A DNA stretch of 64,000 nt from Brenneria alni (GCF_003666245.1 NZ_MJLZ01000011.1:1-64000), one strand, 5' to 3'. Shown: positions 1-6,943, counted from the stretch's first letter. Translations and numbers: made by a program. Notes: generated by a model from the letters alone, not told the origin.

Positions 1-357
1 AAAAAGCAGTTGGTGATTGACGCGTTAGAGATGGCAATAAAACAGCGCAGACCGACGGGGAAGGTCATCGTGCATTCGGACAGAGGGAGCCAGTATGCCA
101 GCCATCGGTATCGTGAGATATTGAAAAACAATGAGTTAGTCTGCTCAATGAGCGGAAAAGGTTGCTGTTGCGACAATGCGGTCATGGAAAACTTCTATCA
201 CACGCTGAAAACGGAGCTGATGCAAGGTAAAGCGTTTAGCAGCAGAGAGCAGGAAATGAACGCTCTGTTTGATTATATTGAGGTGTTTTACAATCGCCGT
301 CGCAGGCACTCAACATTGGGTTATCAAACGCCGGTGCATTATGAAATGGCAGCGTAA
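1..357 (+). CDS. IS3-family transposase OrfB, C-terminal part
   Basis: The reading frame is open from the first base, so the 5' part lies outside the window. The 118 visible residues are the end of an rve (DDE) integrase core. The second catalytic aspartate lies in HSDRGSQY and the glutamate in DNAVMENF-HTLK. The protein ends in the IS3-family signature FYNRRRRHSTLGYQTPVHYE. In this family OrfB is made as an OrfAB fusion by programmed -1 frameshifting, and that region is not visible here. No frameshift is seen in the visible part, so the element may be intact. Family assignment is firm; the exact IS name is not determined. Confidence 0.93.
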   Translation, partial: KKQLVIDALEMAIKQRRPTGKVIVHSDRGSQYASHRYREILKNNELVCSMSGKGCCCDNAVMENFYHTLKTELMQGKAFSSREQEMNALFDYIEVFYNRRRRHSTLGYQTPVHYEMAA

Positions 358-424
358 TTAGGTGGGCATAATTTCGGGGAAAGATCACTCCGTCATCGAA
401 CCAACTTGACCCCAAATCTGACCA
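1..424 (+). mobile_element. right part of an IS3-family insertion sequence
   Basis: This covers the transposase end plus about 67 bp of non-coding tail. IS3-family ends finish with CA; a candidate terminal repeat reading ccccaaatctgacca ends at 424, just before a change of sequence character. The left end is outside the window, so the inverted repeat cannot be verified and the boundary is inferred. Confidence 0.55.
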
Positions 425-431
425 CCATTTT

Positions 432-469
432 TTCCCGATGCGGAGGGTAAACTGAAAATGCATCGGGAA
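432..469. repeat. 10-bp perfect inverted repeat (hairpin)
   Basis: ttcccgatgc (432-441) pairs with gcatcgggaa (460-469) across an 18-nt loop. It sits just outside the inferred IS end, between the IS and the first att copy. It could be a terminator of the interrupted neighbouring element. No long T-run is present on either side. Confidence 0.6.
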
Positions 470-535
470 GACTTTTCACGCTAACCTGTTGAATCTGAAT
501 TACATAGGGATTCGCAAAGCGGCATGAAAACAAGA

Positions 536-555
536 ATCTGGCTCCTCTGACTGGA
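536..555 (-). repeat. attachment-site direct repeat, distal copy (tRNA-Asn 3' end)
   Basis: The 20 bases atctggctcctctgactgga are identical to 5099-5118, where they form the 3' terminus and part of the T-arm of the tRNA-Asn gene. Only this piece of the tRNA is present here. This is what site-specific integration by a tyrosine recombinase into a tRNA 3' end leaves behind. It marks the far end of the 4.5-kb island. Confidence 0.85.
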
Positions 556-775
556 TGCGATGTCTTGCCTATCTTATTGAATCTAAAATATTTTAATTTC
601 AATATCTAAAGTGAGGCCCTCAATAAAGCCCCAAATGCTTTTGCTGATTAAAAATGCGATATTTGTCATATTCTTGACTGTTGTTCTGTCTATCAATAGA
701 CATGACTAATCTCCTCAGGGGACATAATTAGCATGTCGGAAGATCTCTAAAAGTGGATAGTTGTTTTGGCGGGAT

Positions 776-806
776 CGGTAGCTATCAACTTCGTTGACAG
801 CTACCG
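776..806. repeat. 14-bp stem with a 3-nt loop
   Basis: cggtagctatcaac (776-789) pairs with gttgacagctaccg (793-806) with one mismatch and the triloop ttc. It lies in the gene-free stretch 556-1098 at the distal end of the island. I found no convincing coding frame in that stretch. It may be RNA- or DNA-level structure of the island terminus. Confidence 0.6.
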
Positions 807-930
807 TCTAAAGCGCACCGTTATCTGATGGATAAGGTCTGAGTGAAAAATAATGTGCCGCAAGGGAATGCGGCTTTAGCCTATACCGGGGCCGACAGAA
901 TGAGTGATATTTCAGGAGATATTAATTTTC

Positions 931-1002
931 CTGCGGATATTCCGGGTATCAGATACCCGGAATATCCGCAGACTGCGGGTGCGGGCGGCAAAGAGCCCGC
1001 AC
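931..1002. repeat. 41-bp near-perfect palindrome followed by a GC-rich hairpin
   Basis: ctgcggatattccgggtatc (931-950) is followed by a single a and then its exact reverse complement (952-971). A second stem, gtgcgggc (979-986) with gcccgcac (995-1002), follows immediately. No gene covers it. It sits downstream of the exporter operon terminator. Possible identities are a mobile-element end, a protein-binding palindrome or a structured RNA. Confidence 0.75.
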
Positions 1003-1098
1003 GACCCGCAAACGGTATATCTACACTGGCATTGTAGTAGTGTAGCAGGTGACGAAAAAATCAGGGTTCAATGCAGACACTACAGTCTAAAAAAGGAA

Positions 1099-1140
1099 TT
1101 TTAACAGAAGAAAGTTCCAGAGAGTTTTCTTCTGTTAAAA
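1099..1140 (-). terminator. intrinsic terminator of the rSAM-LysE operon
   Basis: A perfect 15-bp stem (1099-1113 with 1126-1140) encloses a 12-nt loop. Read on the minus strand it is followed by ttccttttttag, a T-rich tract. It lies 34 bp beyond the stop codon of the exporter gene and closes the minus-strand operon. Confidence 0.8.
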
Positions 1141-1173
1141 GAAATTTCCAGAGTCACTGTTTTTAATTATGGC

Positions 1174-1797
1174 CTAAGGTCTTCTTAAAATGATAAGTTG
1201 CAAACCAAAACCGATAAAAAAAAGAGAAGAAACTCTGCTCACTATCTTACCTGAGTTTTGGTGTCTTGCGAAAAATCCAGAAATATAACTTGAACAGAAT
1301 ATTAACAGTAATTCTATCAGTACTTTAACAAGTACAACTAATATGCCAAGAATGAACATCTGGATCTGCGGATGTGCATCATCACTCTGTACAAACATAG
1401 GTAAAAAGGCCATAAAAAAGAGGGCTGCTTTAGGATTTGAAATATTAACTAAAAAACCACTGGCAAAACTTTTTAAGCGTCCCTCTTTGATTTGCGCAGG
1501 GATCAATAAAGCCTGTGAACTAAAAAATAATTTTATACCGAGCCATATCAAATATGCAGCACCTGTATATTTGATAAGTGTGAACATTGTCTGGGAGGCG
1601 AAAATAATGGCAGAGAGTCCAATTGCAACAGCACTGACGTGTGTCAGCGCCGCAGTCCATAGACCGACCGCCCCCCAAAAAGCAGACAATCTTCCGGAAC
1701 GACTGGATTTTGATAAAATGAACAAAAGATCAGGACCCGGTGTAATATTTATCAGCAATACAGCAGAAAGAAAAGCAAACCAGTACTCTATAGTCAC
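1174..1797 (-). CDS. LysE/RhtB-family amino-acid or metabolite exporter
   Basis: This is a hydrophobic protein of 207 residues with about six membrane segments and the family signature NITPGPDLLFI near residues 17-27. A second conserved patch, NISNPKAALFF, occurs in the middle. The family exports amino acids or related small molecules across the inner membrane. I chose the GTG at 1797 because aaaaggtgac lies at proper ribosome-binding distance; a GTG three codons upstream is also open. The gene follows the radical SAM gene by 76 bp on the same strand, so the two are probably co-transcribed and the exporter may secrete the enzyme's product. The substrate cannot be told from sequence. Base composition is AT-rich compared with the core genome, in keeping with an island gene. 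Confidence 0.88.
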   Translation of the reverse strand: MTIEYWFAFLSAVLLINITPGPDLLFILSKSSRSGRLSAFWGAVGLWTAALTHVSAVAIGLSAIIFASQTMFTLIKYTGAAYLIWLGIKLFFSSQALLIPAQIKEGRLKSFASGFLVNISNPKAALFFMAFLPMFVQSDDAHPQIQMFILGILVVLVKVLIELLLIFCSSYISGFFARHQNSGKIVSRVSSLFFIGFGLQLIILRRP

Positions 1798-1873
1798 AAT
1801 TGTCACCTTTTATCTTTGCCTTAAACAGACATTCTTATAACATACCGCCCGATGTAAAATGGCGCAACTGAAA

Positions 1874-3349
1874 TTATTTCATGTATTTCTCTTGTCCTGA
1901 AACTGCGCTACCAAAATTAAGTTTATAATGGCTGGCTTCATGCCTGACCTCTTTGGCTGCATCAATTATAGTGTCATAATCAACGGGGCAATATTTTTCA
2001 ATATATTCTCTGGATATTTCATCAACATTAAACGGCCAGTCATTTTCTGAAAACTTTAATCCATCAGAAATCATTCTTTTCCCATAATAGTTTTGTGGAG
2101 TAGGTAATATGGGTTGTATTTCTATATCACTGATTATTCCTTCTTGTATTATTTTTTTAATCCACTCAATAGTTTCCCTTAACGTTGATTCCGTCTCAAA
2201 CTCAGTCCCAAGAACGAATGAGCCATAGACATAGATACCTGTTTTTTTGAGTTTTCGCAGCGCTGCATAATTTACATCAACAGAATCTCGCTTACCTTTC
2301 ATCATTTTTAACGTATGATTAGATCCTGATTCAAGACCAATATTCATCTTAAAAACGTTGAGTTTTTTAAGTGTACTCACCAGTTCTTCATTTCTGACGA
2401 TATCAAGGGCCTGACCATAAATGAAAAAGTAAGGATCAAAACCAAGGTCGTAAGGTCTGAAATTAACCAGTTTTCTCATATAAGAGGCAAAGCTTGTAAG
2501 ACTATCGCAGACTTCATAAAATAATTCAGCATGTATTTGCTGATTTGCTAATTTCACTTCTTCCCAAAACCGGTGTGGACTGGAAAATGAAATGTCCAGC
2601 AGCATATCACAATGCTTACATTTTATTTTCTCATTGGCACGACTACATCCTCTCACCCGATTCATTGTGGTTATACCAGATGGTAATGCACCATGATGCA
2701 AATGTCCGAATGACTTTTTATAATTATTTAAAGCTGTTGACCAGATGCCCTCAGAATATAGCAGGCGGTTTGTTGCAGGAAAAATATCTAAAGCATTATC
2801 TCTGTCCCGGTCACCGAGTAATTCATGGTTAAGTATGCCAAGTTTATGTTTGTCCGTATCATAATTGAAACCTGTAATATCACCATTTGCATTTCGCCAT
2901 GTCAAGGACGGTATATCAGAAAAATTACAGTCATCATATGCAAGTTTTCGTATTAGTTTTTCTAACGGGTATTCTCCATATTCTGCACCTAACACAAAAT
3001 CAACTTCTTTTCGATATTGCAGTATTTTATATGATAACTGAGAGGCTTGGTCATTTCCGAAAGTTGTATATGCACCAATTTTTTTTGCCTCTGAAGCAAT
3101 ACGAAGGGCTGGAGCATAAGTTGGTGCAAGAACACTAATCCCAACAAACCACGGCTTAAGCCGTTTTATGTCTGATAAGATTTCTTCCTCTCCTACGATC
3201 CCACCATCACTACATATGACTTCAAATTCAGGAATCCTTTTTTTTAACCATGTCCCAAGAACTAACATATTGAGAGCAGGGAAGCACTGCTCATTTGCAA
3301 TTTTTGACATTGTTGGATCATTCGGAGCATTAACTAAATAAATAATCAT
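1874..3349 (-). CDS. radical SAM enzyme with cobalamin-binding-like N-terminus, island-borne
   Basis: A 491-residue protein. The N-terminal 150 residues look like the Rossmann-type B12-binding module seen in class B radical SAM enzymes (hydrophobic start MIIYLVNAPN, later LKPWFVGISVLAPTY). The usual DxHxxG cobalamin-ligand motif is not visible; SDGGIVGEEE occupies that place. The radical SAM cluster is RVRGCSRANEKIKCKHC at residues 231-247. Its cysteines 235, 244 and 247 are spaced C-x8-C-x2-C rather than the canonical C-x3-C-x2-C. A GLESGSN motif near residue 338 fits the SAM-binding GxExG region. Enzymes of this class methylate, cyclise or otherwise rework unactivated carbons of small molecules or peptides. 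It is the first gene of a two-gene operon with the exporter downstream. A small palindrome ccagca-g-tgctgg (3415-3427) lies upstream and could be an operator. The substrate is unknown. Confidence 0.85.
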   Translation of the reverse strand: MIIYLVNAPNDPTMSKIANEQCFPALNMLVLGTWLKKRIPEFEVICSDGGIVGEEEILSDIKRLKPWFVGISVLAPTYAPALRIASEAKKIGAYTTFGNDQASQLSYKILQYRKEVDFVLGAEYGEYPLEKLIRKLAYDDCNFSDIPSLTWRNANGDITGFNYDTDKHKLGILNHELLGDRDRDNALDIFPATNRLLYSEGIWSTALNNYKKSFGHLHHGALPSGITTMNRVRGCSRANEKIKCKHCDMLLDISFSSPHRFWEEVKLANQQIHAELFYEVCDSLTSFASYMRKLVNFRPYDLGFDPYFFIYGQALDIVRNEELVSTLKKLNVFKMNIGLESGSNHTLKMMKGKRDSVDVNYAALRKLKKTGIYVYGSFVLGTEFETESTLRETIEWIKKIIQEGIISDIEIQPILPTPQNYYGKRMISDGLKFSENDWPFNVDEISREYIEKYCPVDYDTIIDAAKEVRHEASHYKLNFGSAVSGQEKYMK

Positions 3350-3824
3350 TGTGTTAAGACCTTTCTTTTACCTTAGTAATAAATCTTACAATGTTTATAG
3401 AATACTCCCACTATCCAGCAGTGCTGGTATATGAAATGACTTTTTGATATAAAACAACAAAATGGTTAAATGGATGACTGTGAGTTTTTTCTGTATATGG
3501 ATAGTGATAATGTAAAACGTTTATTTGCAGTAATATCTGTCAGCAATACTTAGCAAATCCAATAATACCATATAAAACATAATGAAAAAATCTCATTATA
3601 GTTTATGCTTTATTGGTTTCCCGACTGAAATATTATTGTAATCATGCGCAGTATTCACCTGAGATAATGGACGGGCAGGTAAAGGACAATATATTTTTCT
3701 TTATGGTAACTATTCTGAACAGAGCTCCATAACAGTGTATATATAACGATACTTGATGAGATCCCATCACTGATTTTTGTCATGAAAAACTGACACGCCA
3801 TGAGCAGTCATTTTCATGCTTACT
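3350..3824. other. AT-rich gene-free stretch upstream of the rSAM operon
   Basis: I see no credible coding frame here. It must hold the promoter of the minus-strand operon. The ribosome-binding sequence aaagg lies just before the ATG at 3349. The small palindrome at 3415-3427 is the only symmetric element I noticed. Composition changes abruptly to GC-rich at about 3825. Confidence 0.6.
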
Positions 3825-4392
3825 ATGGGCGTCACTGATGGACGTCAGACCCTGCTTCCATCGGCGACGCCCACGGATGACGCCCATGAACCGGTTGCCC
3901 GCATCCCGCGTGCATGCTCGTTATCCGCGATTTCAGATACCCGCCGACCCGTGGTCGTCTGGTATCTGAAACGCCCGAATGGCGGGCAACAGTATGTGCC
4001 ATTACGCTCGGGCTGGACGCCCTCACTGCCTGTCACATGGGGGTAATGACTCCGCTGAACGCTGCGTCAAAACCCCCAGGGTCAAAGGCGGCACACCGTC
4101 GCGCCACGCTACCGGCTTTTGGCCGGAGACTTAGCCGCGACGGTGTGCGGGGCGATGCCCCCCAAATAAACCGCTGTCGTGGGCGACAGCTTTTCGCTCG
4201 CTGGGGCGGCGAAATTTATTCGGCTCCCCCCGGCTGGCTAAATCCGCGTGGGCGCGGCTGTTTGCCGGTGAGGCGCGGTGCCTGAACTATTTTCGCTCCT
4301 TAACCCGCGAAATTAGTTCTGTCCGCCGCCTCATTTTTACGGCCCCATTTCTTCGCTCCTTAATTCGCGAAAAATGTGCTGGGCCGTAAAAA
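3825..4392. other. hairpin-dense GC-rich segment of the island (possible P4-type control region)
   Basis: Consecutive inverted repeats fill this segment: atgggcgtca/tgacgcccat (3825-3834/3878-3887); gttgcccgc/gcgggcaac (3894-3902/3982-3990), enclosing tttcagatacc/ggtatctgaaa (3931-3941/3961-3971), which encloses cgacc/ggtcg (3945-3949/3953-3957); gcacaccgtcgcg/cgcgacggtgtgc (4091-4103/4136-4148); gctgtcg/cgacagc (4173-4179/4184-4190); tttttacggccc/gggccgtaaaaa (4334-4345/4381-4392). Open frames exist on both strands but look like by-products of GC-rich symmetry. P4-like satellites carry an immunity region whose CI RNA works through short complementary blocks, and such a region is one possible identity. 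That is inference only; a structured non-coding RNA or a replication origin is equally possible. Confidence 0.55.
4292..4372 (-). repeat. two copies of a 21-bp repeat carrying a Shine-Dalgarno core
   Basis: ttcgctccttaacccgcgaa (4292-4311) and ttcgctccttaattcgcgaa (4352-4371) differ at two bases, and both continue with one further a. Each can fold on itself through ttcgc/gcgaa. On the minus strand each contains ttaaggagcgaa, a good ribosome-binding core. The upstream copy on that strand is followed by an ATG giving only a three-codon frame. The second copy has no start codon. They look like decayed leader sequences. Confidence 0.65.
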
Positions 4393-4570
4393 CCTGAAAA
4401 CCGCCACGCCTTAAGCCGGACTCGGCTGAAATATTCCGCTGTCGTTTGAGAGCTGAGAATAAAATAATAGCAGGGGTTAATATTGGCTCTCGCGGATTTC
4501 CCTGATGATGTCGGAATAACACTGACGACTTTCTTTAATGCTGGTTTCATCCAGCGTAAATCCTCGCCGG

Positions 4571-4819
4571 TTAGCTTCCTCTGTCAGCGTTATTCTGTCG
4601 GTGGCGTTCAGCGTTTGCAGCAACTGCAATAACCGGCAGAAAACCGTGCTTGTTCTTTTTGACGATGTTAAAGAATGCACGTTCGGCCGAATGGCATTCA
4701 TTGCCGCCGCCGTTACCGTACATGCATAACACTACTTCACAGGCGTCAGCGGCCATGACGGAGGTTGAATATGACGCCATAATGCAGAGCAATAATGCGG
4801 AGGATATTGCTTTTTTCAT
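4571..4819 (-). CDS. TrbM/KikA-like small secreted protein, probably frameshifted
   Basis: This encodes 82 residues: a signal peptide (MKKAISSALLLCIMASYSTS to about VMAA), then the TrbM/KikA hallmark ACEVVLCMYG, a Gly-rich turn, and ECHSAERAFFNIVKKNKHGF. Family members occur in conjugation and plasmid-related loci and are exported to the periplasm, where the cysteines probably form disulfides. The start at 4819 is supported by aggtga five bases upstream; in-frame starts further upstream lack such a site. After HGF the frame departs from what I expect of the family and stops at 4571. Another minus-strand frame stays open to 4477 (reading LLQLLQTLNATDRITLTEEA), which suggests a frameshift or fusion near the end. 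No other transfer gene is nearby, so it is probably a relic. Confidence 0.6.
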   Translation of the reverse strand: MKKAISSALLLCIMASYSTSVMAADACEVVLCMYGNGGGNECHSAERAFFNIVKKNKHGFLPVIAVAANAERHRQNNADRGS

Positions 4820-4868
4820 TTCGGTCACCTTCATATTCAAACGAGGGTTGCGTAATTCGATAAGTTAT

Positions 4869-4937
4869 TTATTGATGTCCTTTGAAGGATTTATCGGAGG
4901 GTTTGATCTTGCGGATAGCGGTATCGGTTAATGCCAT
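4869..4937 (-). pseudogene. remnant of a P4-type tyrosine integrase (N-terminus only)
   Basis: The 22 codons begin MALTDTAIRKIKPSDKSFK, the standard opening of P4-family site-specific integrases (the arm-binding domain of a roughly 400-residue enzyme). The frame then diverges and reaches a stop. The position is what is expected for the integrase of a tRNA-targeted island: beside the tRNA 3' end, reading away from it. The rest of the gene is absent, so the island cannot excise by itself. Confidence 0.75.
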
Positions 4938-5009
4938 AGCGGGGGCTCCATTTTCTCAACGAACCGTGAGGCCCCCGATTAAGCCCCCAAAAACTATGGA
5001 TATCAAGAA

Positions 5010-5039
5010 ACCCGGTAGTCCTTCTCAGGATAACCGGGT
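5010..5039. repeat. 7-bp inverted repeat near the att site
   Basis: acccggt (5010-5016) pairs with accgggt (5033-5039). It lies between the integrase remnant and the attachment site, where integrase or Xis binding sites or a terminator are usual. Confidence 0.45.
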
Positions 5040-5098
5040 AAAGATAACTTCTTGTTTTTTAAACGCTTCAGGACTTATAGGAACGTCATGAAACTAAA

Positions 5099-5118
5099 AT
5101 CTGGCTCCTCTGACTGGA
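5099..5118 (-). repeat. attachment-site direct repeat, tRNA-proximal copy
   Basis: This is the same 20 bases as 536-555. Positions 5102-5118 lie inside the tRNA-Asn gene and restore its 3' end. Together with the integrase remnant at 4869-4937 it marks the island boundary. Confidence 0.85.
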
Positions 5119-5177
5119 CTCGAACCAGTGACATACGGATTAACAGTCCGCCGTTCTACCGACTGAACTACAGAGGA
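5102..5177 (-). tRNA. tRNA-Asn (GTT)
   Basis: The reverse complement begins TCCTCTGTAGTTCAGTCGG and ends with an encoded CCA, 76 nt in all. Anticodon GTT sits in CTGTTAATCC. The sequence corresponds to E. coli asnT/U/V/W. As in E. coli asnT it neighbours mtfA. Its 3' end is the integration target of the island on the lower-coordinate side. Confidence 0.97.
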
Positions 5178-5286
5178 ATCGTGTGAACGGGGCGCATCAT
5201 ATCTGGCGCCTGCTGTACTGTCAACGGCAAAATCGGGGTTATCGTTTGACTGTTTAGGCTGTGTACAATTCTTTATTTGTCACGGG

Positions 5287-6084
5287 TTAATAAATAGCAG
5301 GCGCACGATAGTTCGTACTGTTTTGCCAGGTTTTGAGACGGGTCAACGGGTCCTGACGATAGAATCCTTTAAAGCACTGGTACAACACAGGAAATCGTTC
5401 AGTCAATAATTCTGGTGCACTGAAGAAATACTCGGAAAGTACAGCAAAGCATTCGGCTGGGTCGTGGGCGGCATAAGGATCCATGCTGGCGGCTTCCTGG
5501 CCCACTAAATCAATTTCCTCCTGTAGCGCCTCCATCGCGGCATGTAAATGCTGCTCCCACATGGCGATATCGCGCAGGGCAATAGGTGGAACGCCGGTAG
5601 CGATGCCGCCGCTGCGAGTATCCAGCTTGTGGGCGACTTCATGAATCACAAGATTAAACCCGGACAGATCGAATGAATCTTGTACTTCTTGCCAGTTAAG
5701 GATAATGGGCCCTTGGTCCCAGCTTTGTCCTGACTGGACAATTTTACCGGTATGCACCAGCCCGATATCGTCCTGCCATTCCTCATCCACAATGAAAGGA
5801 CCCGGATAGATCAGCACTTCGTGGAAGCCGTCCAGACACTCGATACCCAGTTCCAGCACCGGCAAAGAAAATAATAGCGCAATGCGTTGTTGCATGATTT
5901 CAGTTAACACCAGTCCCTGTAACGGAATAAGGCGTTTTAGCTTCAGGAATTGACCCGCTACATTAATCAGGCGCTGCCGTTCCGCGTCGCTTAAAGGGGC
6001 GAGAAGGGGGATAGACATCGCAGGCTGCCAGCGATCAAGCGTTTCCGCCCGACGCTCATTTGTTTTCCACGGCCACTTAATCAT
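5287..6084 (-). CDS. mtfA: MtfA, Mlc-titrating zinc peptidase
   Basis: A 265-residue cytoplasmic protein matching the E. coli length. The zinc-binding motif HEVAH is at residues 148-152, with a downstream glutamate in [12 protein letters not shown] as the probable third ligand. In E. coli MtfA binds and inactivates Mlc, the repressor of ptsG, linking it to glucose uptake; it also has aminopeptidase activity. The gene lies between tRNA-Asn and tRNA-Ser, as in E. coli. No frame disruption is seen. Confidence 0.95.
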   Translation of the reverse strand: MIKWPWKTNERRAETLDRWQPAMSIPLLAPLSDAERQRLINVAGQFLKLKRLIPLQGLVLTEIMQQRIALLFSLPVLELGIECLDGFHEVLIYPGPFIVDEEWQDDIGLVHTGKIVQSGQSWDQGPIILNWQEVQDSFDLSGFNLVIHEVAHKLDTRSGGIATGVPPIALRDIAMWEQHLHAAMEALQEEIDLVGQEAASMDPYAAHDPAECFAVLSEYFFSAPELLTERFPVLYQCFKGFYRQDPLTRLKTWQNSTNYRAPAIY

Positions 6085-6178
6085 TGCTGTTGCTCGCTAA
6101 GTCATCACTTGAATTTAAAGGCGAGAGCTAATGCTGTTAAAATGCCGCAAAAGTGGGCATCATATCAACCGTTTAAAC

Positions 6179-6268
6179 GGAGAGGTGCCGGAGCGGCTGA
6201 ACGGGACAGTCTCGAAAACTGTTGAAGGGGTAACCCTTCCGAGGGTTCAAATCCCTCTCTCTCCGCCA
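6179..6268 (+). tRNA. serU: tRNA-Ser (CGA)
   Basis: A 90-nt class II tRNA with a long variable arm (gttgaaggggtaacccttcc). Anticodon CGA lies in the loop of gtctcgaaaac. The CCA end is encoded. The acceptor stem has one G-T pair. It matches E. coli serU and lies in the same neighbourhood as asnT and mtfA. Confidence 0.96.
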
Positions 6269-6450
6269 CTATTCAATCAGTTGCGTTATATAACTTCCGC
6301 GATACTTATCACACTTGGTATATCTCCTATACGAGATTTATAGCGCAATTTATCCTCATTGATGAAAAATAAGTCCAGCGTCGTGCGGGATTTTTCGTTT
6401 CTGGGCCTCAGTAATCGCCAGTTTTTTTGATTGCGGCGCAATCATAATAA

Positions 6451-6474
6451 GAAAGCCCTACGGTCAGGGCTTTC
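6451..6474 (-). terminator. stem-loop downstream of the cupin gene
   Basis: gaaagccct (6451-6459) pairs perfectly with agggctttc (6466-6474) across six bases. On the minus strand it follows the cupin stop codon at 6488 by 13 bp and is trailed by a short T-rich stretch. Confidence 0.7.
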
Positions 6475-6487
6475 AGGAAATTCATAG

Positions 6488-6943
6488 TTATTTTTCAGGA
6501 ATAAAGTAATCGTTGTTATCTATGATAGGGATATATGCTCTCACCCACTCATTTCCTTCTATCATTTCCCAGCTATGCCCGTCGCCTAGGGTATCTTCCG
6601 CAAGAAGCACGGTTCCTGGGGAAATGATGAATGTAGAGCCATCGCTTACTTTGAATTTCAGTGTTCCTCTTAATGTGATGACATACTGTTTTCTTGGCGC
6701 AGGATGAATGCTCTTCTCCCAATCTTCAGTGGAGTTGTTGAGCCAGAATTTTTGTGCAGGGAGCTTTTCTAACGCCGGAATACTTCCTTTTAAAAAAGCA
6801 GAGTGGTTGCCTGGGGTATTGATTAGCTTAATTGCAGGTATTCGAGAGTCATCGTTTTTTGTTGCTTTCAATGGTTCACAATATCCTGCCATTGAGATGG
6901 ATAAACTGGCAATCGCCAAGAGAAGTAATTTTGCTTTTTTCAT
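6488..6943 (-). CDS. secreted cupin-domain protein
   Basis: A 151-residue protein starting MKKAKLLLLAIASLSISMAG, a clear Sec signal peptide with a probable cleavage near GYCEP. The mature part has a cupin beta-barrel pattern: YVITLRGTLKFKV, then DGSTFIISPGTVLLAEDTLG with a GHSW end. This resembles small cupins that bind a metal or sugar-like ligand, but only one plausible metal histidine is obvious. I placed the start at the ATG followed by MKKAK; in-frame TTG and GTG codons further upstream are less likely. The neighbours give no functional clue and the role is unknown. Confidence 0.75.
   Translation of the reverse strand: MKKAKLLLLAIASLSISMAGYCEPLKATKNDDSRIPAIKLINTPGNHSAFLKGSIPALEKLPAQKFWLNNSTEDWEKSIHPAPRKQYVITLRGTLKFKVSDGSTFIISPGTVLLAEDTLGDGHSWEMIEGNEWVRAYIPIIDNNDYFIPEK

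Noticed and set aside
843..1104. Two short plus-strand frames over the palindrome region
   Set aside because: They overlap each other and owe their openness to the inverted repeats; neither has a ribosome-binding site or a recognisable motif.
3350..3824. Possible extra gene upstream of the rSAM operon
   Set aside because: No frame of credible length or with a start signal was found.
3816..4285. Several overlapping frames of 60-123 codons in the hairpin block
   Set aside because: They run on both strands over the same nested inverted repeats and show no family motif. I treat the block as non-coding, though faintly similar hypothetical proteins are annotated in enterobacterial prophages.
4287..4550. 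Minus-strand frame of 87 codons
   Set aside because: Its ends translate the two 21-bp repeats (SRIKER and SRVKER), so similarity elsewhere would come from the repeats, not from a protein.
6131..6343. Plus-strand frame of 70 codons
   Set aside because: It is a translation of the tRNA-Ser gene and its flanks.
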